64,000 nucleotides of DNA, taken from positions 62,001 to 126,000 of the forward strand of contig CAKQUG010000003.1 in assembly GCA_934277545.1 (NCBI GenBank). The letters run 5' to 3'. Below the pieces are notes generated by a model. It saw only the letters and a program-made list of their open reading frames with translations, made no database searches and was not told where the DNA came from. A program made the position numbers and the translations under genes. Shown here piece after piece: positions 1-9,069 of this stretch (position 1 is its first letter; the number at the start of each line of letters is the position of its first letter). The stretch is from an uncultured Alphaproteobacteria bacterium. Lineage in GTDB: Bacteria > Pseudomonadota > Alphaproteobacteria > RF32 > CAG-239.

Positions 1-105
1 GAAGAAGTTGATATGTCGCGCGGCAAACGCAAAAAAATTTTGGACGCCTCGGCCGCCGCTTATATTTTACAGGGTGCGTTGGACGCTCTCAGCTTTTCTC
101 GTTAA
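1..105 (+). CDS. 3' end of an unidentified gene
   Basis: An open frame runs in from the window edge and stops with TAA at 103-105. It gives 34 residues ending in AAYILQGALDALSFSR. The tail has a basic patch (RGKRKK) followed by an alanine-rich, probably helical end. It is too short to assign to a family. It lies 137 bases upstream of the arginine decarboxylase gene on the same strand, but the AT-rich gap suggests a separate transcription unit. The reading frame is fairly secure because codon choice matches the neighbours; the function is unknown. Confidence 0.55.
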   Translation, partial: EEVDMSRGKRKKILDASAAAYILQGALDALSFSR

Positions 106-242
106 AATATGTATTAAAGTGCAAATTTACAGGCAACAGCTTTTGTCTTAGCTAAAAAGTTCTATTGAAAAGGAATGTGGCATAAATATCTCATTTAGCG
201 AACTGAAACATTAGTTATAAAATTTTATAAAGGAGATAAATT

Positions 243-824
243 ATGACATACGGAGTTCGCTTTCCGACTTTAGCGTTTATTACCGGCGGCGCCGGACAAG
301 CTAACGAGGGTATTCCGCCGCAGCCGTTTGAAACTTTTTGCTATGATTCGGCTCTGCGCGAAGCCAAAATAGAAAATTTTAACGTGGTGCCGTATACTTC
401 GGTGCTGCCGAAAGAAGTTTTTGGCAATATTGTGCCGGTTGATAAAGTTGTCGGTCAATTTAAGCATGGTGCAGTGCTTGAAGTTATTATGGCCGGACAC
501 GGAGCCAGCCACGACGAACACAAAGCCATAGCAACCGGCGTGGGTATTTGCTGGGGAAAAGACTCTAAGGGCGAGTTAATCGGCGGCTGGGCTGCCGAAT
601 ATGTGGAATTTTTTGATACTCATATTGATGATGACATCGCCAAAGGCCATGCGGAAATGTGGCTCAATAAGTCGCTTAATCATGAATTGGAATTGCGAGG
701 GGTGGAAAAACACAGTGAATTTCAGCTTTATCATAATTATTTGAACATCACAGAACAATTCGGTTATTGTTTAACATGCTTAGGTTTCCTGAACTTTGAA
801 AACGCCGAACCGGCGAAGATTTAG
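243..824 (+). CDS. aaxB: Pyruvoyl-dependent arginine decarboxylase (AaxB type)
   Basis: This 193-residue protein is a pyruvoyl-dependent arginine decarboxylase, which converts arginine to agmatine and CO2 and consumes a proton. The proenzyme normally self-cleaves between Thr and Ser to make a beta chain and a pyruvoyl-capped alpha chain. Here the site is VPYTSVLPKE with Thr52-Ser53, the position I recall for Chlamydia AaxB. The blocks PPQPFETFCYDSAL, KHGAVLEVIMAG and GICWGKD are also AaxB-like, as is the length. An AGGAGA ribosome site lies 6 bases before the ATG. The next gene is the matching amino-acid antiporter. An arginine/agmatine exchange cycle for acid resistance or host arginine use is inferred. 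The close match to a chlamydial family suggests horizontal transfer. Confidence 0.93.
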   Translation: MTYGVRFPTLAFITGGAGQANEGIPPQPFETFCYDSALREAKIENFNVVPYTSVLPKEVFGNIVPVDKVVGQFKHGAVLEVIMAGHGASHDEHKAIATGVGICWGKDSKGELIGGWAAEYVEFFDTHIDDDIAKGHAEMWLNKSLNHELELRGVEKHSEFQLYHNYLNITEQFGYCLTCLGFLNFENAEPAKI

Positions 825-834
825 GTTGTTTTGC

Positions 835-872
835 GCAAGGCGGTTAAATTTTTGCACTGCCTTGCTTTTTTA
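835..872 (+). terminator. Terminator or attenuator between aaxB and aaxC
   Basis: The arms GCAAGGC (835-841) and GCCTTGC (859-865) are followed by a run of six T. It sits between the decarboxylase stop and the antiporter start, so it would reduce rather than abolish antiporter transcription if both genes share one promoter. Confidence 0.7.
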
Positions 873-892
873 TTTAGAAAAGGAAAAATATT

Positions 893-2371
893 ATGGCTAA
901 TAAAAAGAAAATATCGGCTGATAACACGGTGGCGCCAAGCTCCGGCTCAGGTTTGGGCGTGTGGGCGCTCGCCGCTATTGTTGTCAGCTCTATGATTGGC
1001 GGCGGTATCTATAGCCTGCCGCAAAATATGGCGGCGGGAGCCTCGGCGGGCGCCGTGCTTTTGGCGTGGGTAATTACCGGCATCGGCGTTTATTTTATTG
1101 CCAACACCTTCCGTATTTTGTCCGCCGCCAAGCCGGATTTGAAGGCCGGTATTTATATGTATAGCCGAGCCGGTTTCGGACCTTATGTGGGTTTTACTAT
1201 CGGTTGGTCGTATTGGCTGTGTCAAATTTGCGGCAATGTCGGCTATGCCGTAATTACCATGGATGCTCTCAACTATTTCTTTCCGCCGTATTTTGCCGGC
1301 GGCAATAATTTGGCGTCGATTATTGGCGGCTCAATTTTGATTTGGGGTTTTAACTATTTGGTTTTGCGCGGAATTAAACAGGCTACCGTTATAAATTTAA
1401 TCGGTACGGTCGCTAAAATAGTGCCGCTTATTTTATTTATTTTGATTTCAGCGTTTATGTTTCATGTTGATAAATTTGAGTTTGATTTTTGGGGTGAAAA
1501 TGCTGCCTCCAAACTCGGCGGACTTTCGGCGCAAATTAAAAGTACCATGCTGGTAACGCTGTGGGCGTTTATCGGCATTGAAGGCGCGGTTGTGATGTCT
1601 AAGCATGCAAAATCTCCAAAAACCGTGGGACGCGCTACAGTTTTGGGTTTTTTAGGCTGTTTGGCGATTTATGTAATGCTTTCCATTTTGCCGTTTGGTT
1701 TGATGAGCCAAGCTCAGCTTGCCGCCGTACCGAATCCGTCAACCGCCGGAATTTTAGAAGTTTTAGTCGGTAAATGGGGGGCATGGTTGATGAACATAGG
1801 CTTGTTGGTTTCGGTTTTAACCAGCTGGCTGGCCTGGACTGTGGTTACGGCGCAAATTCCGCAGGCCGCTGCTGAAAATGGTACTTTTCCGAAGCAGTTT
1901 GCTAAAGAAAACGCTAATGCTACACCGTCGGTTTCGTTGTGGATTACCAGCGCTTTAATGCAGTTATTTATGCTGTTGGTATATTTTTCGGGCAATGCGT
2001 GGAACACTATGCTGAGTATTACCAGCGTGATGGTGCTGCCGGCATATTTTTCGAGTTGTGCTTATTTATGGAAAATCTGCGAAGACCATGAATATCCGAT
2101 GAACTTTTATATTAAACGCTCGGCAGCTCTGCTTTCCGGGTTAGTCGGGTCAGTCTATTCTGTTTGGCTGATTTACGCCGCCGGCTTGAATTATTTATTG
2201 ATGGCCGTAATTTTTATGGCGCTGGGTATTCCGGTTTATATATGGGCAAAAAAACAGCACGAGCCTGACGCTCCGGCTTTTACGGTCGGCGAGGGAATAA
2301 TAGCCGCATTTGTCGTGGTTATTGCTCTGTTTGCCGTTTACGCTTTATCCAGCGGTATTGTAAAAGTATAA
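893..2371 (+). CDS. aaxC: Arginine/agmatine antiporter, APC superfamily (AaxC-like)
   Basis: This 492-residue multi-pass inner-membrane protein belongs to the basic amino acid/polyamine antiporter branch of the APC superfamily. The N-terminal helix carries the family signature SSMIGGGIYSLPQN, corresponding to the unwound substrate-binding segment of helix 1 in AdiC and ArcD. About twelve hydrophobic segments follow. It sits 68 bases after the pyruvoyl arginine decarboxylase, separated by a hairpin, so importing arginine and exporting agmatine is the obvious role. A lysine or ornithine exchanger of the same family is possible by sequence alone, but the neighbour makes arginine/agmatine most likely. 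An AGGAAA-like ribosome site precedes the ATG. Confidence 0.87.
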   Translation: MANKKKISADNTVAPSSGSGLGVWALAAIVVSSMIGGGIYSLPQNMAAGASAGAVLLAWVITGIGVYFIANTFRILSAAKPDLKAGIYMYSRAGFGPYVGFTIGWSYWLCQICGNVGYAVITMDALNYFFPPYFAGGNNLASIIGGSILIWGFNYLVLRGIKQATVINLIGTVAKIVPLILFILISAFMFHVDKFEFDFWGENAASKLGGLSAQIKSTMLVTLWAFIGIEGAVVMSKHAKSPKTVGRATVLGFLGCLAIYVMLSILPFGLMSQAQLAAVPNPSTAGILEVLVGKWGAWLMNIGLLVSVLTSWLAWTVVTAQIPQAAAENGTFPKQFAKENANATPSVSLWITSALMQLFMLLVYFSGNAWNTMLSITSVMVLPAYFSSCAYLWKICEDHEYPMNFYIKRSAALLSGLVGSVYSVWLIYAAGLNYLLMAVIFMALGIPVYIWAKKQHEPDAPAFTVGEGIIAAFVVVIALFAVYALSSGIVKV

Positions 2372-2395
2372 GGATATTTGATTTTATAAATAAAA

Positions 2396-2428
2396 AAAGA
2401 TTACAGTCTTTAACAGGCTGTAATCTTT
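2396..2428. terminator. Bidirectional terminator after aaxC
   Basis: A perfect 11-bp stem (AAAGATTACAG at 2396-2406, CTGTAATCTTT at 2418-2428) lies between the convergent ends of the antiporter gene and the small minus-strand membrane protein gene. A runs and T runs flank both sides. Confidence 0.75.
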
Positions 2429-2444
2429 AAAATTTGTGAAAATG

Positions 2445-2639
2445 TTAGAAACCATAGCGCTTTTTGTGCAAAGAATTTGCCGCCAGAGAAACTAATGCGG
2501 CAAAGGCAAAAATACCGGCCGTAGCAAACAAGTAAGCGGCTGCGGTTAAGTTTCCGTTGAAACCGGCAATCCAAAATGCGACAATACACAAAGCGGAAAC
2601 GGTTACGCATACATTCCAAATTTTTTCAAACTTTGTCAT
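2445..2639 (-). CDS. Small two-helix membrane protein, function unknown
   Basis: This 64-residue protein has two hydrophobic stretches, roughly residues 10-28 (VCVTVSALCIVAFWIAGF) and 32-55, and a basic tail (LHKKRYGF). It resembles no family I can name. It ends at the terminator shared with aaxC. A competing frame over the same bases (2410-2619) gives an arginine- and cysteine-rich product with no plausible topology and is judged a shadow. No strong ribosome site is visible, so expression is uncertain. Confidence 0.55.
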   Translation of the reverse strand: MTKFEKIWNVCVTVSALCIVAFWIAGFNGNLTAAAYLFATAGIFAFAALVSLAANSLHKKRYGF

Positions 2640-2863
2640 AAAGCAATCGGGTTGATTTTAAGAGAGATGTCCTGTGACATGTCCCGTTCTCTCTGTTTAG
2701 TTAATAAATAAAAAAAACATCAAGTTCGGAAATTGTACGGAAATTATCTTAATCTGAACCGCGAGATAAGACAAAACTACATACTAATAACCATAATACT
2801 TGAAATACGTTTTTATTTTATCACACAAAATATTTTACGGCAAGAAAAATAACTGTGAATTTT

Positions 2864-2890
2864 CAAACAAAAAAACAACCGTGCCGGTTG
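2864..2890 (-). terminator. Terminator of dxs
   Basis: Read on the minus strand, the stem CAACCG, loop GCA, CGGTTG is followed by seven T. It lies 40 bases beyond the dxs stop. A wider inverted repeat (AAATAACTGTG / CACAGTTATTT) encloses it. Confidence 0.75.
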
Positions 2891-2929
2891 AGATTGACAC
2901 AGTTATTTTTGCAGTTTTAAGCCATTTTT

Positions 2930-4675
2930 TTATTTTAAAATGTTCATAATGTCGGCGGTAATTTGTTCCGCGGTTAAATGATAGCGTTTCATCAGTTCGG
3001 CGTACGGTACACGGTCGGTAAATTCTTTTTTAGCACCAAAATTCAAGACTTTTACATTGCTTGCGCCGTAAAAAGAAGCGATTTTTTCGCCGAAACCGCC
3101 GTCCAATTCCCCGTTTTCCAAAGTCGCCACTATCTGATGATTCTTTGCTAATTCGTTCAGTAATTTTTCATCAATACCGGTAATGTAGCGCGGGTTAACC
3201 AAAGTAGCGTCAACGCCTTTTTCTTTCAATTCGGCAATAACGCTTTCGCCTAGTTCAAAGAAGCTGCCTAAAGCCAAAACGGCAACTTTAGAACCTTGTT
3301 TAACCACCTGATAGCGGTTTAAATCGCCGTAATTTTCTTCGGCTTTGACACCTTTTGTTACAGCCAGCGGCACACGGATAATCACAGGGTGTTCGTTTTG
3401 ATTCAGCCCCCAGTTCAGCATAGCCAAATATTCTTCTTTGCCGGTTGGTGCCAAATAAACAATATTCGGAATATTGGCAACCAACGGAATATCAAAGCTG
3501 CCCAGGTGGGTGGCGTCCATACCGCTGATACCGGCGCTGAATACTAAAATAACCGCCGGATTGTTGTTTAAAGCCAAATCCTGTGAAAGTTGGTCGTAAG
3601 TGCGCTGTAAAAAGCTGCTGTAAACCATAAACACCGGACGGCAGCCGCCTTTAGCCAAAGCAGAAGACATTGCCACAGCCTGTTCTTCGGCAATACCAAC
3701 ATCAACATAGTTTTCGCCGAATGAAGCTCGGCGTTCCGGATTTAAGCCGTATGCTCCTGGGGTGCCGGCAGAAATAACAACCAAGTTTTTATCTTGCTGA
3801 TGACGGGCGTATAAAAAGTCGTAAGTAATGTCGCTGTAATTTTCTCCCGACAAATCAACGGTAATTTCGCCGGTTTTGCGGTCAAACGGCAAACTCCAGT
3901 GCCAACGTTCCTTATTTTCTTCCGCCGGAGCATAGCCTTTGCCTTTTAGGGTATGAATATGTAAAACCGTTGGCTTTTTCACATCTTTAAGTTCTTGCAA
4001 AACCTTAATCATATTTTCTTGATTGTTTCCATCGGCAACGTAGCGATATTCAAATCCCCAAGCCTTGAACATATTGCATTCGGCCGTACCATTGGTTTCG
4101 CGCAGCAAACGCAGGTTATTATAAATTCCGCCGTGATTTTCGGCAATAGACATCTCGTTATCGTTGACAATAATCAAAATATTGCTGTTTAAAACCGCAG
4201 CGTTGCTGAAACCTTCCAAAGCCTCGCCGCCGGAAAGCGAACCATCGCCGATAAGAGCGATAACCTTATGGTGTTCGCCGCGCAGGTCGCGCGCCTTAGC
4301 CAAACCGGTTGCCAAACTTACAGATGTGGAAGTATGTCCCACAATAAAGTTGTCATATTCGCTTTCATTCGGATTGGTGTAGCCTGAAATTTTTTGCATT
4401 TCTTCAGCGTCAAAAAAGCCTTTCCAACGGCCGGTCAGCATTTTATGCGGATAGCATTGGTGCGAAACGTCATAAACAATTTTATCATTCGGCGTATCAA
4501 AAACATAGTGCAAAGCAATGATAGTTTCCACAATACCCAAATTCGGTCCCACATGTCCACCGACCAAGCTGTCGCGATTCAAAATACCCTCGCGGATTTC
4601 TTGCGCCAGTTGGTGCAGTTCCGGCAGTGAGAGTTTTTTAATATCTTTAGGTGAGTTTATTGTTTCCAATAACAT
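2930..4675 (-). CDS. dxs: 1-deoxy-D-xylulose-5-phosphate synthase
   Basis: Dxs condenses pyruvate and glyceraldehyde 3-phosphate to 1-deoxyxylulose 5-phosphate, the first step of the MEP isoprenoid pathway, using thiamine diphosphate. The 581-residue protein shows the N-terminal motif GGHVGPNLGIVETIIALHYV, the DVSHQCYPHKMLTG block, a ThDP/Mg site GDGSLSGG followed by NDNEMSI, and the central DVGIAEEQAVAM segment with the conserved glutamate. It is shorter than the common form of about 620-640 residues and has GDGSLSGGEAL where GDGALTGGMA is usual, so it belongs to the shorter Dxs clade. The start is set by AAGGAGA upstream of the ATG. It has its own terminator and appears to be monocistronic. 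Confidence 0.92.
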   Translation of the reverse strand: MLLETINSPKDIKKLSLPELHQLAQEIREGILNRDSLVGGHVGPNLGIVETIIALHYVFDTPNDKIVYDVSHQCYPHKMLTGRWKGFFDAEEMQKISGYTNPNESEYDNFIVGHTSTSVSLATGLAKARDLRGEHHKVIALIGDGSLSGGEALEGFSNAAVLNSNILIIVNDNEMSIAENHGGIYNNLRLLRETNGTAECNMFKAWGFEYRYVADGNNQENMIKVLQELKDVKKPTVLHIHTLKGKGYAPAEENKERWHWSLPFDRKTGEITVDLSGENYSDITYDFLYARHQQDKNLVVISAGTPGAYGLNPERRASFGENYVDVGIAEEQAVAMSSALAKGGCRPVFMVYSSFLQRTYDQLSQDLALNNNPAVILVFSAGISGMDATHLGSFDIPLVANIPNIVYLAPTGKEEYLAMLNWGLNQNEHPVIIRVPLAVTKGVKAEENYGDLNRYQVVKQGSKVAVLALGSFFELGESVIAELKEKGVDATLVNPRYITGIDEKLLNELAKNHQIVATLENGELDGGFGEKIASFYGASNVKVLNFGAKKEFTDRVPYAELMKRYHLTAEQITADIMNILK

Positions 4676-4781
4676 AATTTTCTCCTTAAAAATTATAATA
4701 TATCGATTCTGTGCTTAGCATAAAACTTAGAGCTTACTCTAAGTCAAGAGATTTTTACAAAAAAAATAGAGAGGAGTAAAA

Positions 4782-4818
4782 TAAAAAAAACAGCCTTCAC
4801 GCAAATTCAGAAAGCTGT
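4782..4818 (-). terminator. Terminator of tRNA-Leu(CAG)
   Basis: On the minus strand, ACAGC-TTTC pairs with GAAG-GCTGT (arms 4810-4818 and 4790-4798) and is followed by eight T. It begins 7 bases past the CCA end of the tRNA. Confidence 0.75.
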
Positions 4819-4824
4819 AAAGAT

Positions 4825-4912
4825 TGGTGCTCTGAAGAGGACTTGAACCTCCACGGGAGACCTCCCACATGCACCTGAAGCATGCGCGTCTACCAATTCC
4901 GCCACCAGAGCA
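4825..4912 (-). tRNA. tRNA-Leu(CAG)
   Basis: The minus-strand sequence starts TGCTCTGGTGGCGG and ends CAGAGCACCA, giving a 7-bp acceptor stem and an encoded CCA. The anticodon loop TTCAGG carries CAG. A long variable arm (GGGAGGTCTCCC region) and the TTCAAGTCC T-loop fit a class II leucine tRNA. Confidence 0.95.
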
Positions 4913-4984
4913 TTTATCGCTAAGAGATATAGACGCTTTTTTATTACCTGTCAAGAATTTTTTTAAGCTAAGCAGCAGTAAATT

Positions 4985-5020
4985 AAAAACAGCGCAAATT
5001 CGAAAATCTGCGCTGTTTTT
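4985..5020 (-). terminator. Terminator after the 1300-residue gene
   Basis: A perfect 12-bp inverted repeat, AAAAACAGCGCA (4985-4996) and TGCGCTGTTTTT (5009-5020), lies 19 bases beyond the stop of the large minus-strand gene. The U-rich end works in both directions. Confidence 0.85.
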
Positions 5021-5038
5021 GTTACTGAAAAGCCAGGA

Positions 5039-8000
5039 TTAAACGCGTCCGTCTTTTTTCAAAGCAACTGTTCTGTTTTGCTGGCGAATTTTATCCATTG
5101 CCTGGCGTGTGTCTTTGCCTTTTACGGTTTCTTGGCATTGAGCCAAAGGTTTGCCTTCTACCAGGTAGGCGTTCAAATCGGTAACTTTAACTTCGCTGTT
5201 GCCGTTTTTATATTTGTCTTTCAACCGCGGATTAAGAGAAATATCCCTAGAACCGTCAGAGGCAACAGAATCATGCTTAACCGCATGTTCTGCATATTTT
5301 GTAAAGTGACTTAACGTGATTTTATCGTTGTAGTTTTTATTAGTTAAGTTACTTTGCATCAAACTTTGGCGGATTTCGGAAACCACGGCGGTGGTGCTGC
5401 GAGAATCTCTACCGCGTTTTGCTAAATAATCGTTTTTGGTTTTCACGCCATCTTTTCCATCATCAACGGTGCTGCCGATTTTTGTGCGGTGTGTGTCGCT
5501 GATATTATCCAAAATAACTTTATCCAAATCGGCGCGGCGTTTTAATAAAAAGTCATTCATACTTTTATCAGGAGCCTGTGCTTTACGCTCTTCTTCAACA
5601 CGTTTGGCATAGTCTTGATATTGCTTTGAGTTTTCATCAGGTTTTACACCATAAACAATTTTATATTCATCAAGCATCAAATTCGGTATTTTCTCTTCTT
5701 TCTGCTTAGGCTTTACCGGAATGGTCGGAGTAATTTCTTTCTTTTGAACCGGTTTTTTACCTTTAATTCTATCGAGCAGAGCCCCGACGCGTTCTTTGAG
5801 CTTTTTGGCGCCCAAAAAGTTGCCCATCACGCCAAACATGCCATAGCCGAGATTAGACTCGTTTCTAACCATGCCGATAACATCTTCTTTGTGGGTAATA
5901 ACGTGTTGCTGGTGCACACCGTCGCCGTCGGCATAGGTAGTAAATCTGTCGCCTTTTGCATCTTGCACAAAGCGTCCGGCGTCATTTTGCGAAGCGTTTG
6001 ATTGCAAAACGCCGTCATTTTGATACGGAGCGCCGTCAACATAACCAACCTGGTTATATATGTTGATATGGCTGTCGATTTGCTGGAAAGCGCGAAGAGA
6101 TTCCGGGGATATGTTAACATGTCCGTCGGCGGTTACGGAATTAGCCAGATTACCGACTTCCTGCTGCGAAATTCCGGTTTCCTGACTCCAGCCGGCACCT
6201 AAAACTTTATGGTTACCATGTGAAAGCACATCAGAAGAGCCTTGGTTGTGCAATGTCATGTTATCAGGAGCTTGCGCGCCGGCGTCGTGGGCGGCCATCA
6301 AATAACGATACGGGTCAATATTGGTGCCGTGTTCGGCGTTATATTGTTGGATTTCGGCAACTCGTTGTTGCAGTTGATCTTCGTGTCCGGCATACCATTT
6401 ACCGACTGTTTGCTGCGCACGTTCGGATACACCTTCTTTATATTGAGTTTCTACCCGGTCGGTTACTTCTTTTTGGCCGACAACTTCTTTATGTTGAAAC
6501 AGTTCGCTGTTCGGATGAGCTTTGTTCCAAGCGTCTATCGCCATGTTAGCGGTTAAGCGCCCGCTATAGGCGCCGGCGGCGTTGCCGATAGCCTGCAAGG
6601 CTGCCCAACCGACAGATTCAAATTTGCCGAGACCGGCTTTGCGGGAATCGCCGTAGTTAGAGATAACGCCGTTAGCTGTTCCGACAGCTAAAGCACCCAT
6701 ACCCAAAGCCTGAGCCACACCCGGGTTGCCGGTGGCGGCAAAGCCCAAAGCGGCGGCGCCCATTGCGGTGGTCGCCATGGTCATAGCCAATTTGCGGTCT
6801 TTCAGCATTGCCATAAAGCCGGCAGGTTTGCCTTCTTTCTTTTGCTGTTTGCGCCAACTGCGGATTTGTTTAAATGTCATACCGATAGCCAGGGCGGAAC
6901 CTATTGCCATACCGGCGACTTTGTTCAACCCCATGGTGCCGGCTGTCAAAGAAGCGTCTGCCGCCGCCATGGTGCCGAGGGTGGTAATGCCTGCCGAAAC
7001 AATAAAGGCAGAGGCAAAGCCCTTGGCGGTGCGTTTTAACATTTCAATGCGTACGGCTTTTTTGCTGACATTATTTTGAGTGCGGTCGCCAGCTCGTTTA
7101 TCAATGTTTTGAATCGGGTTGAAAACCGACATTACAACCGGTTTATTGCGTCCGGTATCGTTTGCCAGCGTATATTCTTTATCGGCAGATAAATCCGGTC
7201 GGCTCAAACTTGCAGCCAAAGCGTTGGCGTATCCGGCAGTTGCATTTACGGCGTTGTCCACGCCTGCTTCATAGCCTTTATGGCTGATTGCCATCGGTTG
7301 GTTTGGATTAGCCAAATCGGCGACAAATTGATTTAGGAATCTCTTGTCGGTAAATTGTTTCGGATGTTCAACACCGGTTTTCACAACTTTATCCGCCACA
7401 TGCAGGGCATATAAAGATTCCGGCAGCTGTTCCGCTAATTGTTGCTGTAGAATTTTGTCGTCAAATTGGACTTCGGTGCCGATATTTTCCAGTAAAATCT
7501 GCTGTTTGGCAAGACGGATGGAAGTTTCGAGCTTGCTGCCTTCAATAACTTTGGCGCCGTTGGTGTAAACATCGCTTTGTTTGCCGTCTTTGTCCACAAA
7601 TTGCGGTTCGACATTGCCTTGCTCGTCCAAAAATTTGAAGTTGCTTACCAGTTTAGCGGTGTTTTCGTCAATTTCAATACCGCTTAGCTGTTTATTCAAA
7701 TCCTCATAGCGTTTTTGCAGTTTGTCGGCATCTTTAGCCGTAACATTTTTAAGGTTATAGTCTTCACGGTATTGGCTGTAAACTTCACGGAGTTTATATT
7801 CTCCTTGACGCATTTGCTGAGCCAGCGGACCACCATCGTTAGGGCTGCGCCAATTCTTGTCCATGGCGTCATACATTTTGACATAACCTTCATAAACGTC
7901 GGCTATGTTGGTGGTGTCTGCAAAATAAAGGTCGTCAAAAGTATGGTCGTTTTTAGCCAACATGGTTGTCAGCTGTTCCATGCGAGCGCCGACTTTGTCT

Positions 8001-8941
8001 TTTTTAGCTGTCAAATCCTGTTTTTTAGTGTCATCCTGTTCTTGCGCGATTTTGGCGTCCAGCCCGGTGTAGGCTTTAGCCAGCGCCGTCGGCGGAACAA
8101 GGGCAAATAATTCGTCGTTGCCCAGCATACGGTCGGTAACTTTGTCTTCAAATTCAGCAAGCTGCTGCTGCGACATTTTCGGCAATTTATCGTTTAATAA
8201 ATTGATGTTGTTTCTTACTTGCTCTTCCGGCAGTTTGGACAGTTTATTCAAATCGTCGTCGGTAATAACTCCCATTTCATGGAGAGCATCTACTTTTACC
8301 ATATCCAAAAGAGCCTCGTTTTCGTCAGAATTGAAACTGCGGATGCGGGCTTCTTCCTCTTCACGCACCGGCTGCGGTTTCGGATTTTCCGGTTCATGCG
8401 GAGGAACGGACGTTTGTCCGGTTTCCGGGGTATCGTTTTTGGTTTGAGAAGGAGTGGTGTGCGACGGTATATCATCTTTCGTCAAAGTTTCTTTGGAAGT
8501 ATGTTCCTTGGTTTTATCGTCAGAATCTAAGCCTATTTCCAGAGGTGTTTGTTCATTGGTGTTTTCGGAACCAAGGCCAGCCGATAAATTTTGAGCGCGT
8601 AAAAATTCTTTTATATCGTCCAGAGATATGTTCAAATCTTTAGCTTCAGAGTTTGTAACCGCCACAAAAGATTTGTCTTCTTCCGAAAGGTCGGCATATT
8701 TTTTCCCGGGATAGTAAACAGAAGTCAGGTCATCCAGTTCTTTCGGCTGGGCAGAATCAGCGATTTCGTTAACAAATTCCAAGTCTTGCGGGCTCATGTC
8801 GTTGCTGCGGCTTTTGAACTGATAAAACATCGCTTCAATTTCGTAGTCTTGAACACTGCCTACATCGCGGTGCCAGTTGCTTTTTACAAACTCCTGAAAT
8901 TCAGGATTTTCGCGTATATTATTGAATTGATACTTAGGCAT
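5039..8941 (-). CDS. Very large protein of unknown function (1300 residues)
   Basis: I do not recognise this protein. It has no signal peptide. Residues 1-110 are acidic and predicted helical. Residues about 115-215 are a low-complexity linker rich in T, S, P and E (for example DTPETGQTSVPPHEPENP). Residues about 220-600 are charged and probably helical. Residues about 635-800 form a hydrophobic, Gly/Ala-rich block with several candidate membrane or tightly packed helices (GFASAFIVSAGITTLGTMAA, LAMTMATTAMGAAALGFAA). The last 250 residues are basic and rich in K, Q and D. Cysteine is nearly absent. The layout (soluble ends around a small-residue hydrophobic core) resembles large effector or secretion-associated proteins, but this is only an analogy. 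It is a stand-alone unit with its own terminator. Confidence 0.85.
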   Translation of the reverse strand: MPKYQFNNIRENPEFQEFVKSNWHRDVGSVQDYEIEAMFYQFKSRSNDMSPQDLEFVNEIADSAQPKELDDLTSVYYPGKKYADLSEEDKSFVAVTNSEAKDLNISLDDIKEFLRAQNLSAGLGSENTNEQTPLEIGLDSDDKTKEHTSKETLTKDDIPSHTTPSQTKNDTPETGQTSVPPHEPENPKPQPVREEEEARIRSFNSDENEALLDMVKVDALHEMGVITDDDLNKLSKLPEEQVRNNINLLNDKLPKMSQQQLAEFEDKVTDRMLGNDELFALVPPTALAKAYTGLDAKIAQEQDDTKKQDLTAKKDKVGARMEQLTTMLAKNDHTFDDLYFADTTNIADVYEGYVKMYDAMDKNWRSPNDGGPLAQQMRQGEYKLREVYSQYREDYNLKNVTAKDADKLQKRYEDLNKQLSGIEIDENTAKLVSNFKFLDEQGNVEPQFVDKDGKQSDVYTNGAKVIEGSKLETSIRLAKQQILLENIGTEVQFDDKILQQQLAEQLPESLYALHVADKVVKTGVEHPKQFTDKRFLNQFVADLANPNQPMAISHKGYEAGVDNAVNATAGYANALAASLSRPDLSADKEYTLANDTGRNKPVVMSVFNPIQNIDKRAGDRTQNNVSKKAVRIEMLKRTAKGFASAFIVSAGITTLGTMAAADASLTAGTMGLNKVAGMAIGSALAIGMTFKQIRSWRKQQKKEGKPAGFMAMLKDRKLAMTMATTAMGAAALGFAATGNPGVAQALGMGALAVGTANGVISNYGDSRKAGLGKFESVGWAALQAIGNAAGAYSGRLTANMAIDAWNKAHPNSELFQHKEVVGQKEVTDRVETQYKEGVSERAQQTVGKWYAGHEDQLQQRVAEIQQYNAEHGTNIDPYRYLMAAHDAGAQAPDNMTLHNQGSSDVLSHGNHKVLGAGWSQETGISQQEVGNLANSVTADGHVNISPESLRAFQQIDSHINIYNQVGYVDGAPYQNDGVLQSNASQNDAGRFVQDAKGDRFTTYADGDGVHQQHVITHKEDVIGMVRNESNLGYGMFGVMGNFLGAKKLKERVGALLDRIKGKKPVQKKEITPTIPVKPKQKEEKIPNLMLDEYKIVYGVKPDENSKQYQDYAKRVEEERKAQAPDKSMNDFLLKRRADLDKVILDNISDTHRTKIGSTVDDGKDGVKTKNDYLAKRGRDSRSTTAVVSEIRQSLMQSNLTNKNYNDKITLSHFTKYAEHAVKHDSVASDGSRDISLNPRLKDKYKNGNSEVKVTDLNAYLVEGKPLAQCQETVKGKDTRQAMDKIRQQNRTVALKKDGRV

Positions 8942-9069
8942 AGCTTACTCCTATTTCTGTCATTTTATCTCATAATACATTATTTTGTCTAAATGTGCAA
9001 GACTTTTTAGACAATTTTATTTTTATACAGTTTACAGCTTAAAATTTAAGATATTCTAAAGAATTTTAA

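Noticed and set aside
2930..4675. dxs truncated by frameshift because it is 40-60 residues short
   Set aside because: All motifs from start to end are in one frame with a normal ribosome site and terminator; a shorter Dxs clade explains the length.
4739..4954. A 71-residue minus-strand frame
   Set aside because: It reads through the tRNA-Leu(CAG) gene and its terminator; not a protein gene.
5744..8992. Several plus-strand frames of 60-131 codons
   Set aside because: All lie antisense within the 1300-residue gene, have no ribosome sites, and show shadow-like composition.
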